A DNA stretch of 64,000 nt. It comes from Otis tarda. Its lineage: Eukaryota > Chordata > Aves > Otidiformes > Otididae. The notes under the pieces were generated by a model. That model was not told where the DNA came from, searched no databases, and worked only from the letters and a program-made list of their open reading frames with translations. Position numbers and translations under genes: made by a program. Shown piece after piece: positions 12,068-24,795 of this stretch. The stretch lies in the NCBI GenBank assembly GCA_026413225.1, contig CM048553.1, forward strand, positions 129,212,190 through 129,276,189, written 5' to 3'. How positions within the stretch are numbered: the first letter of the stretch is position 1; each line of letters opens with the position of its first letter.

Positions 12068-12145
12068 GTCTCACTCACAAGGGTATAAATCAGAAATAAA
12101 GCCAAACTCAGTGATATACAGTTCTACAGGGGTAAGAGCAAGGTT
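12068..12145 (+). repeat. Possible eroded copy of the same inverted-repeat family
   Basis: The words GGGTATAAATCAGAAATAA, then ACTCAGTGATATACAG, then GGGGTAAGAGCA follow in the order seen in the remembered family (GGTGTAAATCAGGAATAA, CAGTGGA, TTACAC, GTAAGTGAGAGCAGA). Arms are too diverged to pair well, so this is a weak call. Confidence 0.22.
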
Positions 12146-15100
12146 ACTTTTCCTCAGACAGGCATGCATCTTGAAATCAATGTCCTTGTAGTTGAAACAC
12201 GTTTTCTAGAAATGAACTGTCATGGATTTTTCTTGTTTCAGTCCAGTTTCGCCAATAGAAAACCAGCCTTGAGTGTGCATTGCACAGAGGCATGGGAATT
12301 GTAGAGGCTGACATTATATGTTACACTTTTATGAACTATATTTTTATAACAACTGGGACAGGAAGAAATCTCTTGAATATAAAGACATTATATTATGATT
12401 GCTCTGCTGTTAAAAGATTATCTGAGAAAAAAAATACCCCAAATTGTGACATTGGCATAAGTGATTTATACTAATTTCATACTCCAAGGAACGAGCAAAC
12501 ATTATACTAAGGAAACTGGAAACTAGAAAATTTAAAGTACTCAATAAAAAGAACAAAACCACATTTCTTGAATAGACCTATTGTTCTTTAAAATCAGAGA
12601 AAAAAAGTAACTATCCTAACTATTCATTGCTCCTTATAAAAGTAAAATATTTTTTTCATTATAAAGAAAATCACTGCACAGATTTAACTTAAAATATTTT
12701 AATTGACAAAACTAGACCATTCTCCTATCCCCTGAAATAAAAAAGCTGAAGAATTATATAGGAGCTTATTTTGTTATATGAAAAGACTTAACCTTTTTAG
12801 CTCTAGAGAATTCTCATTTCTCAAGCTATTGATACTCTATTTCATATATTTCAGAGTGGGCATGTACGAGCAGGCATGTTAACTTTTTATTATACGTTAT
12901 TTGGGGACAGAAGTTAGGCAGATGATGGTTATATCTTAAAGCAGAGCTCTTACGAGTGTCAAAGATGAGTTTGTCATAATTTCAGCTGTATAGCTAGGGT
13001 TTGCCTTACTATTTTAGGTCTGGACTGTAGGAGTCTTTTGCGTGGATGAACAAAGGCGAGGAGGAAGAAGGACAGTTCTCTTTGTGTGGCCCGTACAATT
13101 GCACTTACTTAGTTCAAGGAAGGAAGTGAGGTCTGTGACCCTGCCTTGCTCCGCACTGTGGAGGGTACACCATCCTAAAGGCAAACATTAATTGGAAGCC
13201 TGTTTTAGTTAGAAAAGGAAAGACACAAAAATTGGGTGTACGTGAAGGAAACAGAAGGAGAGGCAAAGGGGAAAGGCAGTGGGGGTAGGCAGGTTAGTGG
13301 GGAATGCTGAGTGTAAAGTCTGTGCTGTTCAGGGCTGTGGTGAGGGCAGACTTTGAACATGATGTGCTAGGACAACACAACAACAACAACATTTAGCAAA
13401 CTTTTTGAAAGGCTATGTAAAATGCGTGGCTGTATAATTGAAGAGTGAAGAAGGAGAGAGAGAATGGACTTATGTTCATCACGATTGAGGCACACAAATT
13501 CCTACTTTCTGTTGTATTTTTAGAGAATATACCTTTGAAACAGGTATCTGATAGACCTTCCCCGCTGCCTTTTCTCTGCCTGCTGACCAGCATCCCAGCC
13601 CCTGTAATGGGTACTCTCCAGCTGCCCCTTTGCGCTGGATGCAGCTGCTGTTGCATAATCCACCGTTATGTACCCTTCTCTTGCCATTGCTGGGAATAGC
13701 CATTAAAAACCCTCTGAGAGTCTATCTTTTCTTCTCTTTCTCTCTAGGTCTGGTTTTGCTGCTGCAAGCCTTCCGTTCTCTCTGGAAAGGGTTTTCAGGC
13801 CCAAGTGTCCTTCAAGAAATATGATCTCTGAACTGGAATATTATCTGAAGAAGACAGCTGGTTCATTGTCCTTACCTAATATATGTGTTCCCAAGCACAC
13901 TTGCATATCTGTGGCATATTTTGGTTTTAAGGTTTTTTTTTTATTTTCCCACAAAGTGGCTGCATTTGAGATATTCTGCAGGTGACAGATTCATACACTA
14001 CAGAGGCACAATGAGGTGTGAACAGTTCAATTGCCAGCAGGGAAGAAAAATTATTATAACCTGCATGGTTTATAAAGCTTTATATTTGGAAATCATATAC
14101 TCTAACTCCAGCCTTCCAGGTAATTAATTGGTGGGATGGAGCCAGTGGAGGAAGTGGATGGCTTTTGGTACTCATATGCTGTGGGTATTTTACTTCCCAC
14201 ACATGTCTACATCATAACCAAAAGCATCTGAACACAAAAGATTCTGCAGCATCTTCAGAAACATCAGCGAGCCTCAGTAAAATTGCTGAACCTTGACTCA
14301 GCCCCTTAGGAGCTCTTAAAAACCATTTTTGTGAAGTAAAGTAGAAGGATGGGTAGGAAAAAGAAAAACAGATTTTGTCACTACCGAAATATGCTCAGAT
14401 TCAACCTTCACTAACCCCATTGTGTAAAACACACTGAAAATTATTAAGAGAAAGCTTGGAAGTGTAAATATACTTATTCTCAATGAAATCAACACCATCA
14501 AACTGATTTGTAACTATTCCCTTAATACTGCTATAAACTTTACTGCAGTGAAAACACTGGCTATACAGATTGCTTTCCTCTTCCTCAGGATGTGTTTCAC
14601 CTTTGTGGCATTGCCACTATAAATCTCATGGTCCAACAACCCCTTGTCTGCAAGTGATTTCAAGCACTATCATAAAAACGAAACAGACAGACTTAATTTG
14701 AGTTCCAGACTTAAGGAAACTCAACTAAAATATTAGCATAATTTCACTGAAGACGGAGGAAATTGTTAAAATATGTGTATTAGAGAGTGTCTGCAATTCA
14801 ATACATCTCTTAGCTGGCTCTTGGGTGCCACCCAGTGATTGATTTAACAGCAGGTTTGTAATGGTGTCTGTGGTGCACCACAGGCCATGTTCATAAGCAG
14901 CACTGATCACAGGAGATCAGAAACAAGAATGTGACGAAGTATAAGGAGATTCATGACATGTTAAATCTGGACCTGTGAATAATAAGTTCTAAGTCTGATG
15001 GATTTAGTGCCTGGAGAATTTCTATGCAGAACAATGCTCCTATTTACAGGGACTGACTGATTAGGCAAACATTGTGCATGTCTCTTCCAGAAAGAAAATA

Positions 15101-17494
15101 TGGAAGCTTGTCATCCTTTGATTTGTTGTGGTTTTTTTTCCTTCTGAAAGTATGTAGTTACTGTTTGAAGATCATAGTGATGTTCTGCTTTCCACCAAAA
15201 TAACAAAGCCATTTTCATGCAGAAAGAGTACATGCTTTTCTGATGATGGTTCTTTAAATAATGCAAAACCATTGAAAAAAGTGTTAGTTAAATGCTAAAA
15301 GGGATGTGATGGTAATCTGCTAAAATAGCTGATCCTGAGGTTGGAAAGTCCTTTCCAGTGGTACTGTGTTACAGCCTGTTTTTGTCCCAAGAAGAAGTGA
15401 TGGAGCACTGACCGCTACACTGCTTCACAGGTCTTCACAGACAGTACTTGACAACAGTTTACAAATATTGATGTGAAAAAGATCACAGAAAAGGCACAAT
15501 GATTTCTAATAGTTGAGTCAGAAAGATGGGCATATTCTTCAAAGCGGAGGAACTGAAACAATCTCTCTCAAAGCATGGCTGATTCCTCAATATGGGGGTT
15601 TTGGTGGAGGAATAAGATGTCTTTCACAAAGTGAGGCTGCAACTGAAACTAGAAGGATGGGTTTGCTGTGAAAATAACTACGTGAAAGAAGTAGAATTAA
15701 ACTACCACAACGGGCCCTTCTTTTCTTAAATTGTATTGCTCCTTAGCGTGGGACAAAAGATTACGCAGGGACAGTGCAAAAGAGTTTCACTCTCTGTGTC
15801 AGCACAACGCCTGGCTGCTGTGCTCCATACCAGTATCTCTGCAACTCTGTTCCCTAAAATAGCTTGCAGAAGCTTAAAATTTTACCTGCTGCTTCTGGTG
15901 GTTCCTTTGAAAGCCAGGTACTCTCTCCAACCTTAAAATGAAAATCTCTTCCTCTTGCTCTTATATTTACATTAGCTGGGCTAGGTAGAAGCTACCAAAT
16001 TAATAAGTTAATTAAGCACACATGAGAATGCCAGGAAACAAAAGATTATGGCCCTAATTTCATATACTGCACAACAGCATGTTTTTGGGGGTTTCTTAGA
16101 GGGTTTAGCAGAGTTTACTGGGTAAGGAGACAACTTTATCTAGAGATTTAGCATTAGATATCGTGTTTTGTCCAGTATTTTCCATTATAGAAGTCAGTTT
16201 GGTGGAGTAAAACAGAAGTGTGTTTCGGGTAGGCTGGTGAGTGACCAGCGGGTCCAATGTTAGCACCTTCCCCCTCTAAGTGATGAAGGAGGTTTTGAAT
16301 TGAATACCTTTGTGCTGCAAGGAGAGAACAGGATTCTGTCAGCCTAATCTCATTATACTTGTAGCCATTACAGTCAAAATGAGTTTCCTCTGCCTTAGTT
16401 TGGGTTGGAGTCAAAGCCAGTTCTCAGAGGAAAAGGGTCATTACATTAAGGTAGTAAGTTACTAAATTGAGCTTCCTATTATACTAGGGTATGTACATTC
16501 ATGTTTTCTTTAACCATAGGGAGATAAGATGAATAATCCAGGTATTGTTCAGTGATGGGAGTCATACATTTTGTTCTGATGAATGAAATAAAAATAGACA
16601 ATCAAATGAAATATATAAAATGATAATTGTGTAAGAAATGGGCTGAGACCAAGATCTTGTTCAGAACACTCCCACACTTCAAGAAGATTCAGTATTAGGC
16701 CAGCACTTTGTGGCTCAAGCTCCTCTTAAATGAAGTGAAATGAATAAATATATGTCATAGTAATCAATATTCTTTTGGCCATGAGCCTACAAACATATGT
16801 GAATAATTTTGTGCATGTGAGTTCAATTAGATTTTTCATATGCACAGTGTTAACTCAGATATGCAAGTGTTTGCATTATTGGAATCCCAGTTTATGGATT
16901 TTCACGAAGAGCCAAAATCTACAAGGAAAAGCTCAAATACCACAAATGTTCACACAAGTGAGTATTTACACAGAGGAATATAGCCCTGTTGTACTCACAT
17001 GTATGCAGTTGCTAACATGCTGCTCCACACAACTCTGCAAATCAAGAAAGGGAGTTTCGCATGTTGCAGTATTTCACATGCTTAAAATATTTGATTTGAT
17101 CAAGTACAGTTAAATCTTAACTAATTTGATGGCCAACATAGAAGAAGCCTTTTATTAAATCTGTAATGGATTTGATATACTATTCCTAGGTTTTGGGTAA
17201 TTCACATAAATTCAAAATGCCTTTTTAATTTTTTCCCTTTGCATCAGGCTGTAAGAAATTTTGAGCTGTTCCTGACTAGATTCAGTATATAGATATGCTG
17301 GTTATTGAATTTATAACTGAGATGAATACAATATTACCTAGTAGTGACTGACTACTGACTTTCCATACTTCTTTACAAATGTGCAAACAATTGCAATATA
17401 ATGATTAAATCACATTTTTATATTGACTAATTAGTCATACAAAAGCAACTCATTAAAGTACTCGTTTATTTAAGGTTTCATAACCCGTAGGCTT
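12146..17494. other. Unique non-coding DNA
   Basis: No repeat or gene recognised over about 5.3 kb. There is a short (CAA)n microsatellite at 13373-13390. Open frames around 13393-13824 overlap on both strands and reach at most 87 codons, consistent with chance. Confidence 0.6.
13373..13390. repeat. Short (CAA)n microsatellite
   Basis: About five to six units of CAA, with one interruption at the start. Confidence 0.8.
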
Positions 17495-17760
17495 AAAAGA
17501 GCTTGGAGGCAGGTAGGGTTAAACGGTGCAGTGTTTCACAACTGGTGGGGTGTTGTTTCAGGCTGATGGGAGGCACCAGGCAGCCCTGGGACAGGGTCAG
17601 CCCCCATGTTGCCCTGTGGCTTGCCATGAGGCTTGGCTTGCTCTTGGGGCTGGGAAGGACGCAGCTGTGGATGTAAGAGGGATCACAGAGGCGGTGTGGT
17701 GCGAGGCGGGCTGTGCAAGTGTTGGGGTGCCAGCCCAAGAGACTTTGTTACAGGTGCAAA
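17495..17760. other. Isolated GC-rich patch
   Basis: A segment of about 265 bases that stands out by eye as G/C-rich and G-biased on the plus strand inside AT-rich DNA. It has a few CpG sites (17640-17715) but not the density of a CpG island. It is open on both strands for about 80 to 98 codons, as expected where stop codons are rare. It may be an unrecognised repeat, an exon of a non-coding RNA, or a local composition island. Confidence 0.4.
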
Positions 17761-20300
17761 ATGAATTTCCAAGGGGATGTGCGGAGAATAACGTCCTCTG
17801 GTGCCTCTTTCTGCCCTCTTAGCAGAAAGGTAGGCATAGTAGTGCTTTTCTGTCATGTGAGGATAAAGAGCAGAGGCTGAAGGAAGTTCTTTCTCTTCAC
17901 CAGGTGAACAGTACACCTGTCATTCAAGAAACACTCAATATCCTGTAGTTAATGAGGGAGTTGAATTAAAAAAAAAAACAACTAAAGGTACAGGCCACAT
18001 GAAAGTCCAGTCAGGCGTCCAAACCATCAATGTATTACTGAATCCTGAGCCAAAAACCAAGATGGATATACAAAGCATGTCTGTATACTTTTGGTGGCAT
18101 TTTGTGTGTAACAAAGAGAAGAGAAACTTGCAAGGCCAGGATAAAGAACTGGAACAAGGCCTGTAAGTGACTGACTGAGTAAAAATTTGAAGAGGGAGTT
18201 TTTTCAGTTAGTTGCTGGCTTAAAGAGGTACAGATTTTTCTGAAAAAAAAAAACCCCTTTGCTTTGCTCTTTGGCTCTTGCCTGCAAGGGTAAGGGATTT
18301 TGTATACTCTTTAGAAGTGAACAGAAATAATTGGATTCTGTTATCACGTGCTTCTTCCCAAGTAAAAAAAATTGCAAGAAATTAAATCTGTGGTAGTCAT
18401 GTGAGACAAAGGTGATGTGTCAGATTTAAGAGGATGTAAGGGCTCACATACCATGGGGCTGTGCTCCAATAGCATCTACCTGTGTGATCATCTCCAGCTC
18501 AAGACAAGGTTAGCAGCTACGCTCCCACATTACTCATTCATCCACACTGTCACTGTGGAGAGCTTTGAGTCTTTCTCTTCATGCAGGATCAGACTAGAGA
18601 TATAGAAAACTGAATGAAGGACTACAGTGAGCTTCCTCCTGTTCAAGGTGGTCAGAAATACTTCTCAGCCACAGTCTCTCACCTCTGCCACATGTAACTT
18701 AAATAGGTGTGGTAAAGATGCTGTAAATTCCTCAGCAGAATATGCTTTACATGAAATTGTTATTAAATCATTGTTTACCCTTGAGAAACACTTTGTTAGC
18801 AAGAAACTTTCCCTCTATCTCTCCAACATCTGCTAACTGAAAATGCTGAAGTCTTTCTTTTCTTTCCTAGTCTTTCAAACTAATATTGATTTTGCTTCAG
18901 CTAAAAATAGTTCAGTGGGAAAACGTCATTCAGAGGTGCCAGCTGACTAAAGAAGAAAAAGGATAACATCTCATAAAACAGAGTAGAACTGAAAATTAAA
19001 TTTTGATATTATTCTGCTACTCTCAGTGGAACATGTTAAATTTTACATGCAAGGAAGCATGTATGATAAAATGTTACTAGGATTCCTTTTAATTCTACAG
19101 CAGAGCAAAATTTTATTGGAAAGAGTTTATAAAACTGAAAAAACAGAGTAGATTTATTTTAGTTTTGTCTACCAAGAGCCATACATTTCACGGTACCTTT
19201 GCAGTGAGGCATACTGAAAAGGGACCACATTCAATAGAGTCTGATCCTTGCTCGGACAGTTTTTGAGTTAGCCTGATGTATATTAAATGTAATACTCATT
19301 TTAGTAGAACACTGCACTGCATCCACTCCTACCACTAGGATATTCACAACCACATGAGATCATGATCCTTATGCCATTAAATGTCTGTGCTGTCTACTGA
19401 AACCTCCTTCCAGAACAAATCTCCCTCCTGTTAGGAATAAGGCTTCCTCACTCCAGTTACTGCACCCTGACCTGCCTCGATTAGTACCTTTCTTTGGAGG
19501 CAGGACTATAAACCTTGCTCAAACCAGGGCTTTTTCTCTACTTGGAACACAACCGTGATTGTAACAAAGCTTACTCTGTTCAGGTCACTCCAGCAGTAAG
19601 TAAAGTGGTTCCTAGGAGCGTGTTTGTGTGCCTTGACTGACTTCTCTTATGTTTACTTTGCTTTTTCAACTTTCTCCCAGGAAGCAAAGTGTAGGCACAG
19701 TGGGGGTTCTTGGTATGGTTTTTTTTTTATTTTAATATGAACAAGACTGTGCTGAACAAGCAAGACTTAAACTGAACAAGACTGTCTGCTGTTGATGGTG
19801 GTAAGGTTGAAGGAACTTGCATTTCAGGTAGGGAGAGGAGTATAGGACCCTATTTTGTAGTCTTAGAAGAAATTTTTCTCTCCCTGCAGATGAGTTTTAC
19901 ACTTATGTAGGAAATTACATAGTTCTGAGGTATAGCCATACTGGCAATTATCTTATGTGAAGCAGTCCTTGAGATATGGGAAAACAAGCCCACTCAAAAC
20001 CTTAAATATATGTGCTGAGCATTTGAAGTAATAAGTATCTGTTTTTCTGGACAGTCTGTAGGAACTTAATATCAATATTGAGTCACACCAAAAACAAGCC
20101 AAATTTACTAGTGGCTGTGGCTACTTGGTCCTCTAGCTTTCCAGAAAATGTCCAGAACTGAATGCTTAGGAACAGCACATGTATAGAATGTTACTTCATG
20201 TGATATTGCTCCTTTTCCTATGGGTTCTGGCAATTTACTGCTTGGGGACTTCCTGAGTTGAAAGTTGGATTTGTTTATAACTGTTGGCTGACTTGCGAGC
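17761..20300. other. Unique non-coding DNA
   Basis: AT-rich, with homopolymer A-runs near 17967 and 18243 and a T-run near 19720. No repeat family or gene recognised. Confidence 0.6.
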
Positions 20301-21024
20301 ACAAATACAGGCTGGACAGAGAATGGATTGCAAACAGCCCTGAGGAGGACTTGGGTGTGCTGGTGGATGAGCTCAACATGAGGTGGCAATGTGCACTTGC
20401 AGCCCAGAAAGCCAACCGCATCCTGGACTGCATGAAAAGAAACGCAATCAGCAGGTCAAGGGAGGTGATTCTGCCCCTCTACTCAACTCTCGTGAGACCC
20501 CACCTGGAGTACTGTGTCCAGACCTGGAGCCCCCAACATAAGAAGGGCATGGACCTGTTGGAGCGAGCCCGGAGGAGGGCCATGAAGATGATCAGAGAGC
20601 TGGAGCACCTCTCCTATGAGCACAGGCTGAGAGAGTTGGGACTGTTCAGCCTAGAGAAGAGAAGGCTCCAGGAAGACCTTATAGCAGCCTTCCAGTACCT
20701 CAAGGGAGCCTACAAGAAAGCTGGGGAGGGACTTTTGACAAGGGCCTGCTGCGATAGGATAAGAGGTAATGGCTTTAAATGGAAGAGGGTAGATTTAAAT
20801 TAGACATAAGGAAGAAGTTATTTACTGTGAGGGTGGTGAGGCACTGGAACAGGTTGCCCAGAGAGGTGATAGATGCCCCATCCCTGGAAGTGTTCAACGC
20901 CAGGATGGATGGGGCTTTGAGTGACCTGGTCTTGTGGAAGGTGTCCCTGCCCTTGGGAGGGGAGTTCAAACTAGACGATCTTTAAGGTCCCTTCCAACCC
21001 AAACCATTCTATGATTCTATGATT
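20301..21024 (+). mobile_element. CR1 LINE, 5'-truncated 3' fragment
   Basis: This fragment encodes the C-terminal part of CR1 ORF2, the endonuclease/reverse-transcriptase polyprotein, downstream of the catalytic reverse-transcriptase core. The frame is open from about 20301 to 20803 and shows CR1 hallmarks such as [35 protein letters not shown] and [17 protein letters not shown] small indel near 20780 shifts the frame. The next frame continues with [20 protein letters not shown] and LPREVIDAPSLEVF to a stop at about 20985. The copy ends in CCCTTCCAACCC and tandem ATTCTATG tails. It lacks all upstream domains, as is usual for 5'-truncated CR1. The single frameshift and otherwise open frame suggest a moderately young copy. 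It cannot mobilise itself. Confidence 0.95.
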
Positions 21025-22775
21025 AACTCTGTTATGCACATGTTTAATCTACTTATTGAACAATTCATACTTTTGATATTTACTACATCCTGGGGTAATT
21101 GAATAAAAAAAATTACATAAAATACATAAAAATACTTTTGAGGTTGCTTCATTTGAAACCTCTCATTGGTCATTTTTCTTAGATTCTACATCAGGAAGGC
21201 ACTCTAGAGAGTAGAAAACAAGCCTGCTTATAGCAGCCAGTATTGTTTGAGAGCTATGCTCTAGAATTCTGCATTTAGTTTTAATTAGTGCATTATTCCT
21301 ATAGCCCTGATGTGTACCTGTAAACTAGCAGAGAAGAGGCTAAGCAAATGAAGTTCATGTTGCTCAGTCCTCAATTTAAAGAGTAGTACTGAGAGCTGCT
21401 TTAAATAAACTCTCTAATTCTTTGTGATCATAGATGGATTAAATGATCCATCCTTGAACTGGTAAGATCATAATCCACGACTGAAATCTTTTGTAGCCAT
21501 GAATTCATTCGGGATTATCTAGAACGCGGAGCACCCTCCTAATGACAAAGAAATATCAGAGAGAAAGAAATTAAGTCCTCTCTCCAGGTCTCTCTGTTGA
21601 AAGGTAGACAGAGAATAAGACAGTCCTTTCCCACCTTTCAAGGCTGTCCCACCCTCAAAGGCAAGCAACATCTTTGTGACAGTTCAGGCTCATGGAACCT
21701 AAAGGTTTTGGTTCTGCTTGGGTTTTCGATGTGGTTTTCTTTCAGGAAGAAAATGTTATTGTTGAACTAGATTTCCCTTTGTTTGTGCTATTTTAGTAAT
21801 AGGCATCACTGAGTCAAGGCTCTTTTTTTGACATTACCAACTCCGATTGAATTGAATGTGTCTTTCCTTCGGGAAAACTCTACTGCTTCTTGTCCTATAC
21901 TTTATACACTGATTTGTTGATCATGTCCCTTACAATAATGAATATGAGTGTATAAGTAATCTCTCTCTGCAGTTACTATTTTAGAAATTCTTCTACTGTA
22001 AATGCGTTGGAATAAAACCTTTCATTTACAAACATCCTAAGTAACACGGCACTGGTAAGTGGCTAGCTAGTAACTGTGGCAAGACCATCCACTAATTACA
22101 CACAGACTACTGAGTGACTGGCTGATGACAGAGACACACAACTAAAAAGTCTCATTTCTCTCTGCAGATCTTCAAATCCATCCAGTTGTCTGTACTCTAT
22201 GCTATTTATTGCCATGCAACATACAAAACCGGAAAAAGTCTGCCATTACTTCTAGCCCCACCCCCCTGCCCAAGCATTTTTGACTAATGCTGTACTGGTG
22301 GTGCTGAGTGTGAGGATCGCCTACTTCTACAGGTATATATGTTTGTTGTTTCTGAATTTGAAGGCATGAGTGAATTTGTTTAAGGAAAGTCACGTAAGTA
22401 GAACACTAAGATAGTGTGATGCTTCACCACAGTATCAATGTATTGGTATCTGTATTAGCAGCAGTAAGTCAAGTTATGGAAAAATCAGTACTGTCTACAA
22501 TGAAGTTTCCTGCTAAAATCAACACCAGACTTTTTTTTTCTGTTTGTGTCAGTCTCCAGCAACCAGATAAAATAGCTTCTCTTCCTTATATCCTACTGCA
22601 ACCAAAGTTCCTCCTACTTCACCCTGAAGTAGAGAGTAGTATTCCAAATCAGTATCATCAGGTATACCAAAATATAGTATGCAAGTATACCAAATAAAGC
22701 ATATGGTGTTTAAAGTTGAAAAGGTAAGACAGATATGAAAAAAACGTGAGGTTAATGCTCATGATACTTCTGTTC
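21025..22775. other. Unique non-coding DNA
   Basis: AT-rich, no repeat or gene recognised. Short open frames only (up to 93 codons at 22416-22697, no known domain). Confidence 0.6.
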
Positions 22776-22883
22776 ATTGAAACAGTATTGAAACTGATGA
22801 GAAGAGCTGAATGTTTGTCTAATTAATTATCCAGAAAACCTGCCCCTTTGAATGCTTTGCCTGTGAAACCTGCCTGTTGTGAT
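22776..22883 (+). repeat. Local duplication, copy A
   Basis: This segment aligns with 23278-23382 at roughly three of four positions over about 105 bases, by eye. Both copies share ATTGAAACAG at the start, AATGTTT in the middle and CCTTTGAATG near the end. Weaker similarity seems to extend about 40 bases upstream of both. No known repeat family recognised. Confidence 0.65.
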
Positions 22884-23277
22884 CCTTAGGTCCATTTAGT
22901 AGGTTTGTTCTTCACCATTTTGCAAGACTGTATCACGCAGCTGGAAGATTCCCTTAAAAAGGAAAGGCCAGCTGAGTAGACACTAAAGCGCAACTTCATT
23001 TGCATATATTTGGAGTCTAAATGTCTGCTTTTAACACATGTTGAAGAGCACATTCCTTATTATGACCAATCGTACAGAAAGTTTGGAGGATTTCAGTTCA
23101 CATGAATATTTTTCAGAGGAACAAAAAAAAAATACCACAAGGTATATGTAAATCTTTCTACATTCCCTGACCAGTCCATTGGGCACACTTGAAGAGAACG
23201 CAGAATTAACATGCATCTGCATATTGTAGAATAGGTATGAAAAGCTAGAAAAATCGATGCACAGAACTTTTAGGTTT

Positions 23278-23382
23278 ATTGAAACAGCATTAAAACGGAT
23301 GAAAACAGACAAATGTTTATCTGCTGAGTGATATTGAAAACTTACACCTTTGAATGTTTTGGCTGCGAAAGCTGACAGTGAT
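23278..23382 (+). repeat. Local duplication, copy B
   Basis: Partner of 22776-22883, in the same orientation and about 500 bases downstream. It ends just before the paired E-box palindrome at 23395. The two copies may be an old tandem duplication or two insertions of an unrecognised repeat. Confidence 0.65.
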
Positions 23383-23394
23383 AAATCACTTTCC

Positions 23395-23570
23395 AACAGC
23401 TGTGGACAGCTGTTTAAGTCTGGGGTCTAGAGAGCTTAATTGGGGAAGTGTGTTATAAAATTAAAGTGCCAATGGCTCATTAAGTTACGTGGCGATTTTG
23501 TACAGCAGGCCAACAGTAGTGCATTCCAGGCTTTGGGAAAGGACATGCCTAGCTCTCTGCTAATTAAGGG
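23395..23570. promoter_or_regulatory. Candidate enhancer: paired E-boxes and homeodomain-like motifs
   Basis: AACAGCTGT and ACAGCTGTT form a perfect inverted pair with a 2-base spacer (23395-23414), placing two CAGCTG E-boxes 10 bases apart, about one helical turn. Within the next 160 bases are several homeodomain-type cores: CTTAATTG (23435-23442), AAATTAAAG (about 23458-23466), CATTAAG (23478-23484) and CTAATTAAGG (23560-23569). GCCAAT occurs at about 23468. Clusters of this type are common in conserved developmental enhancers, but such short motifs also occur by chance in AT-rich DNA. Conservation is not known. Confidence 0.22.
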
Positions 23571-24795
23571 CTTGTCAAAGAATGCAGGTTTGCCAAACTG
23601 CAGTGTTTTCATAGGAGAGCATCCGTGAAAGAAGACTCCGAGGAAGAAGCTATTTACAGGGAAGAATTTATTGTAGCTAGAGCAGACTTCTAACTTTTCA
23701 TATACTGATGCCCTGCGCACGTTTACTGCGTTTCTAAACTGCTGGGATACCTTAGATGCAGAGTGAGGACTATCAGACCTGCTGTGATAAATAGTTATTT
23801 CTCTGGAGAGATTGAATTCCTCTCAAAGTAGACACATTTATATAAAAAAAAAAAACCCAAACCCAAAACTCAAATGTTAATGCACCCCACTAGTATAGGG
23901 AAAAATACAGATCTTCCAGGGTAACTAGAGGATTAAAAAATAGAGATATAAGGGAAACTAAGTAAGGTGGAGGAGGGGAAGTATATTACAGCCATAAGGA
24001 TTATTTGCAGGAATGTGTTGTCCTCTTCTAAAGACTTTGTTTATATTGATTTGTTTATATAGCAGGAATTATAATTATTTGGCTATTTTAATCTTGAGTG
24101 GGCTACAGAGCAAGGGTGAATCACCCTTACTAACAGTGCTATGAATTGTAGGGTGGGAACAGGGGGAATGTTGACTCTGAGTGCCTCAGCTTGCGTACTC
24201 ATTGCAAATGTGCTGGCTAATGCCTGTCCTGAGTGCAACAAGCTTCACACTCCCTCCCCAGGGGTTAGGAGGCCACCAAATCTGAGTCAGAATATTCCCC
24301 CTGTGGCAGTAGAGGGCTAAGGCTGCAACTCTGGATAGCAATTTAGCTTAGGGACAGGTTGTGACATGTCCTCTGTCAGAATTGCCCTACATGAGCTCCC
24401 CAAAGTCACTACAAGTACAAAAGTGCTGAAGGAAGGACCAAAACGTGAACAATAGCATCAGAGGGATACTCACATCAAATTATTAAGCAGTCTTTCCAGT
24501 GGTGACGTGGAAATTTGAGACACATTCTCACGATTTCTTTCATTTCTCCACTCAAATATTTTCCTTCACATTTTAAAGATTTATGTCAAATTGTAGAACA
24601 TAAAACTCATTCATACCTCTGTCTTGTTCTTAAACTGCTTACTTGCATTGCTTGGGATTTTCCTTATTCCTCATTTCTGCCCAAGTCTTTGATAACATTT
24701 ACCTGGGTGCTTTATTAAGGTGGGAAGTTCAGCAGCTATTTCGCTGTTTGCCTCAATCCAAACATCTTTTGCTAATAAGGCCAGCTCTCAAAGAC
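23571..24795. other. Unique non-coding DNA
   Basis: No gene or repeat family recognised. An A-run near 23845-23856 leads into a short AAACCC-like stretch. Confidence 0.6.

Noticed and set aside
20258-20803. 181-codon plus-strand open frame as a host gene
   Set aside because: Nearly the entire product is CR1 ORF2 C-terminal sequence and it ends at a frameshift, so it is a retrotransposon remnant.
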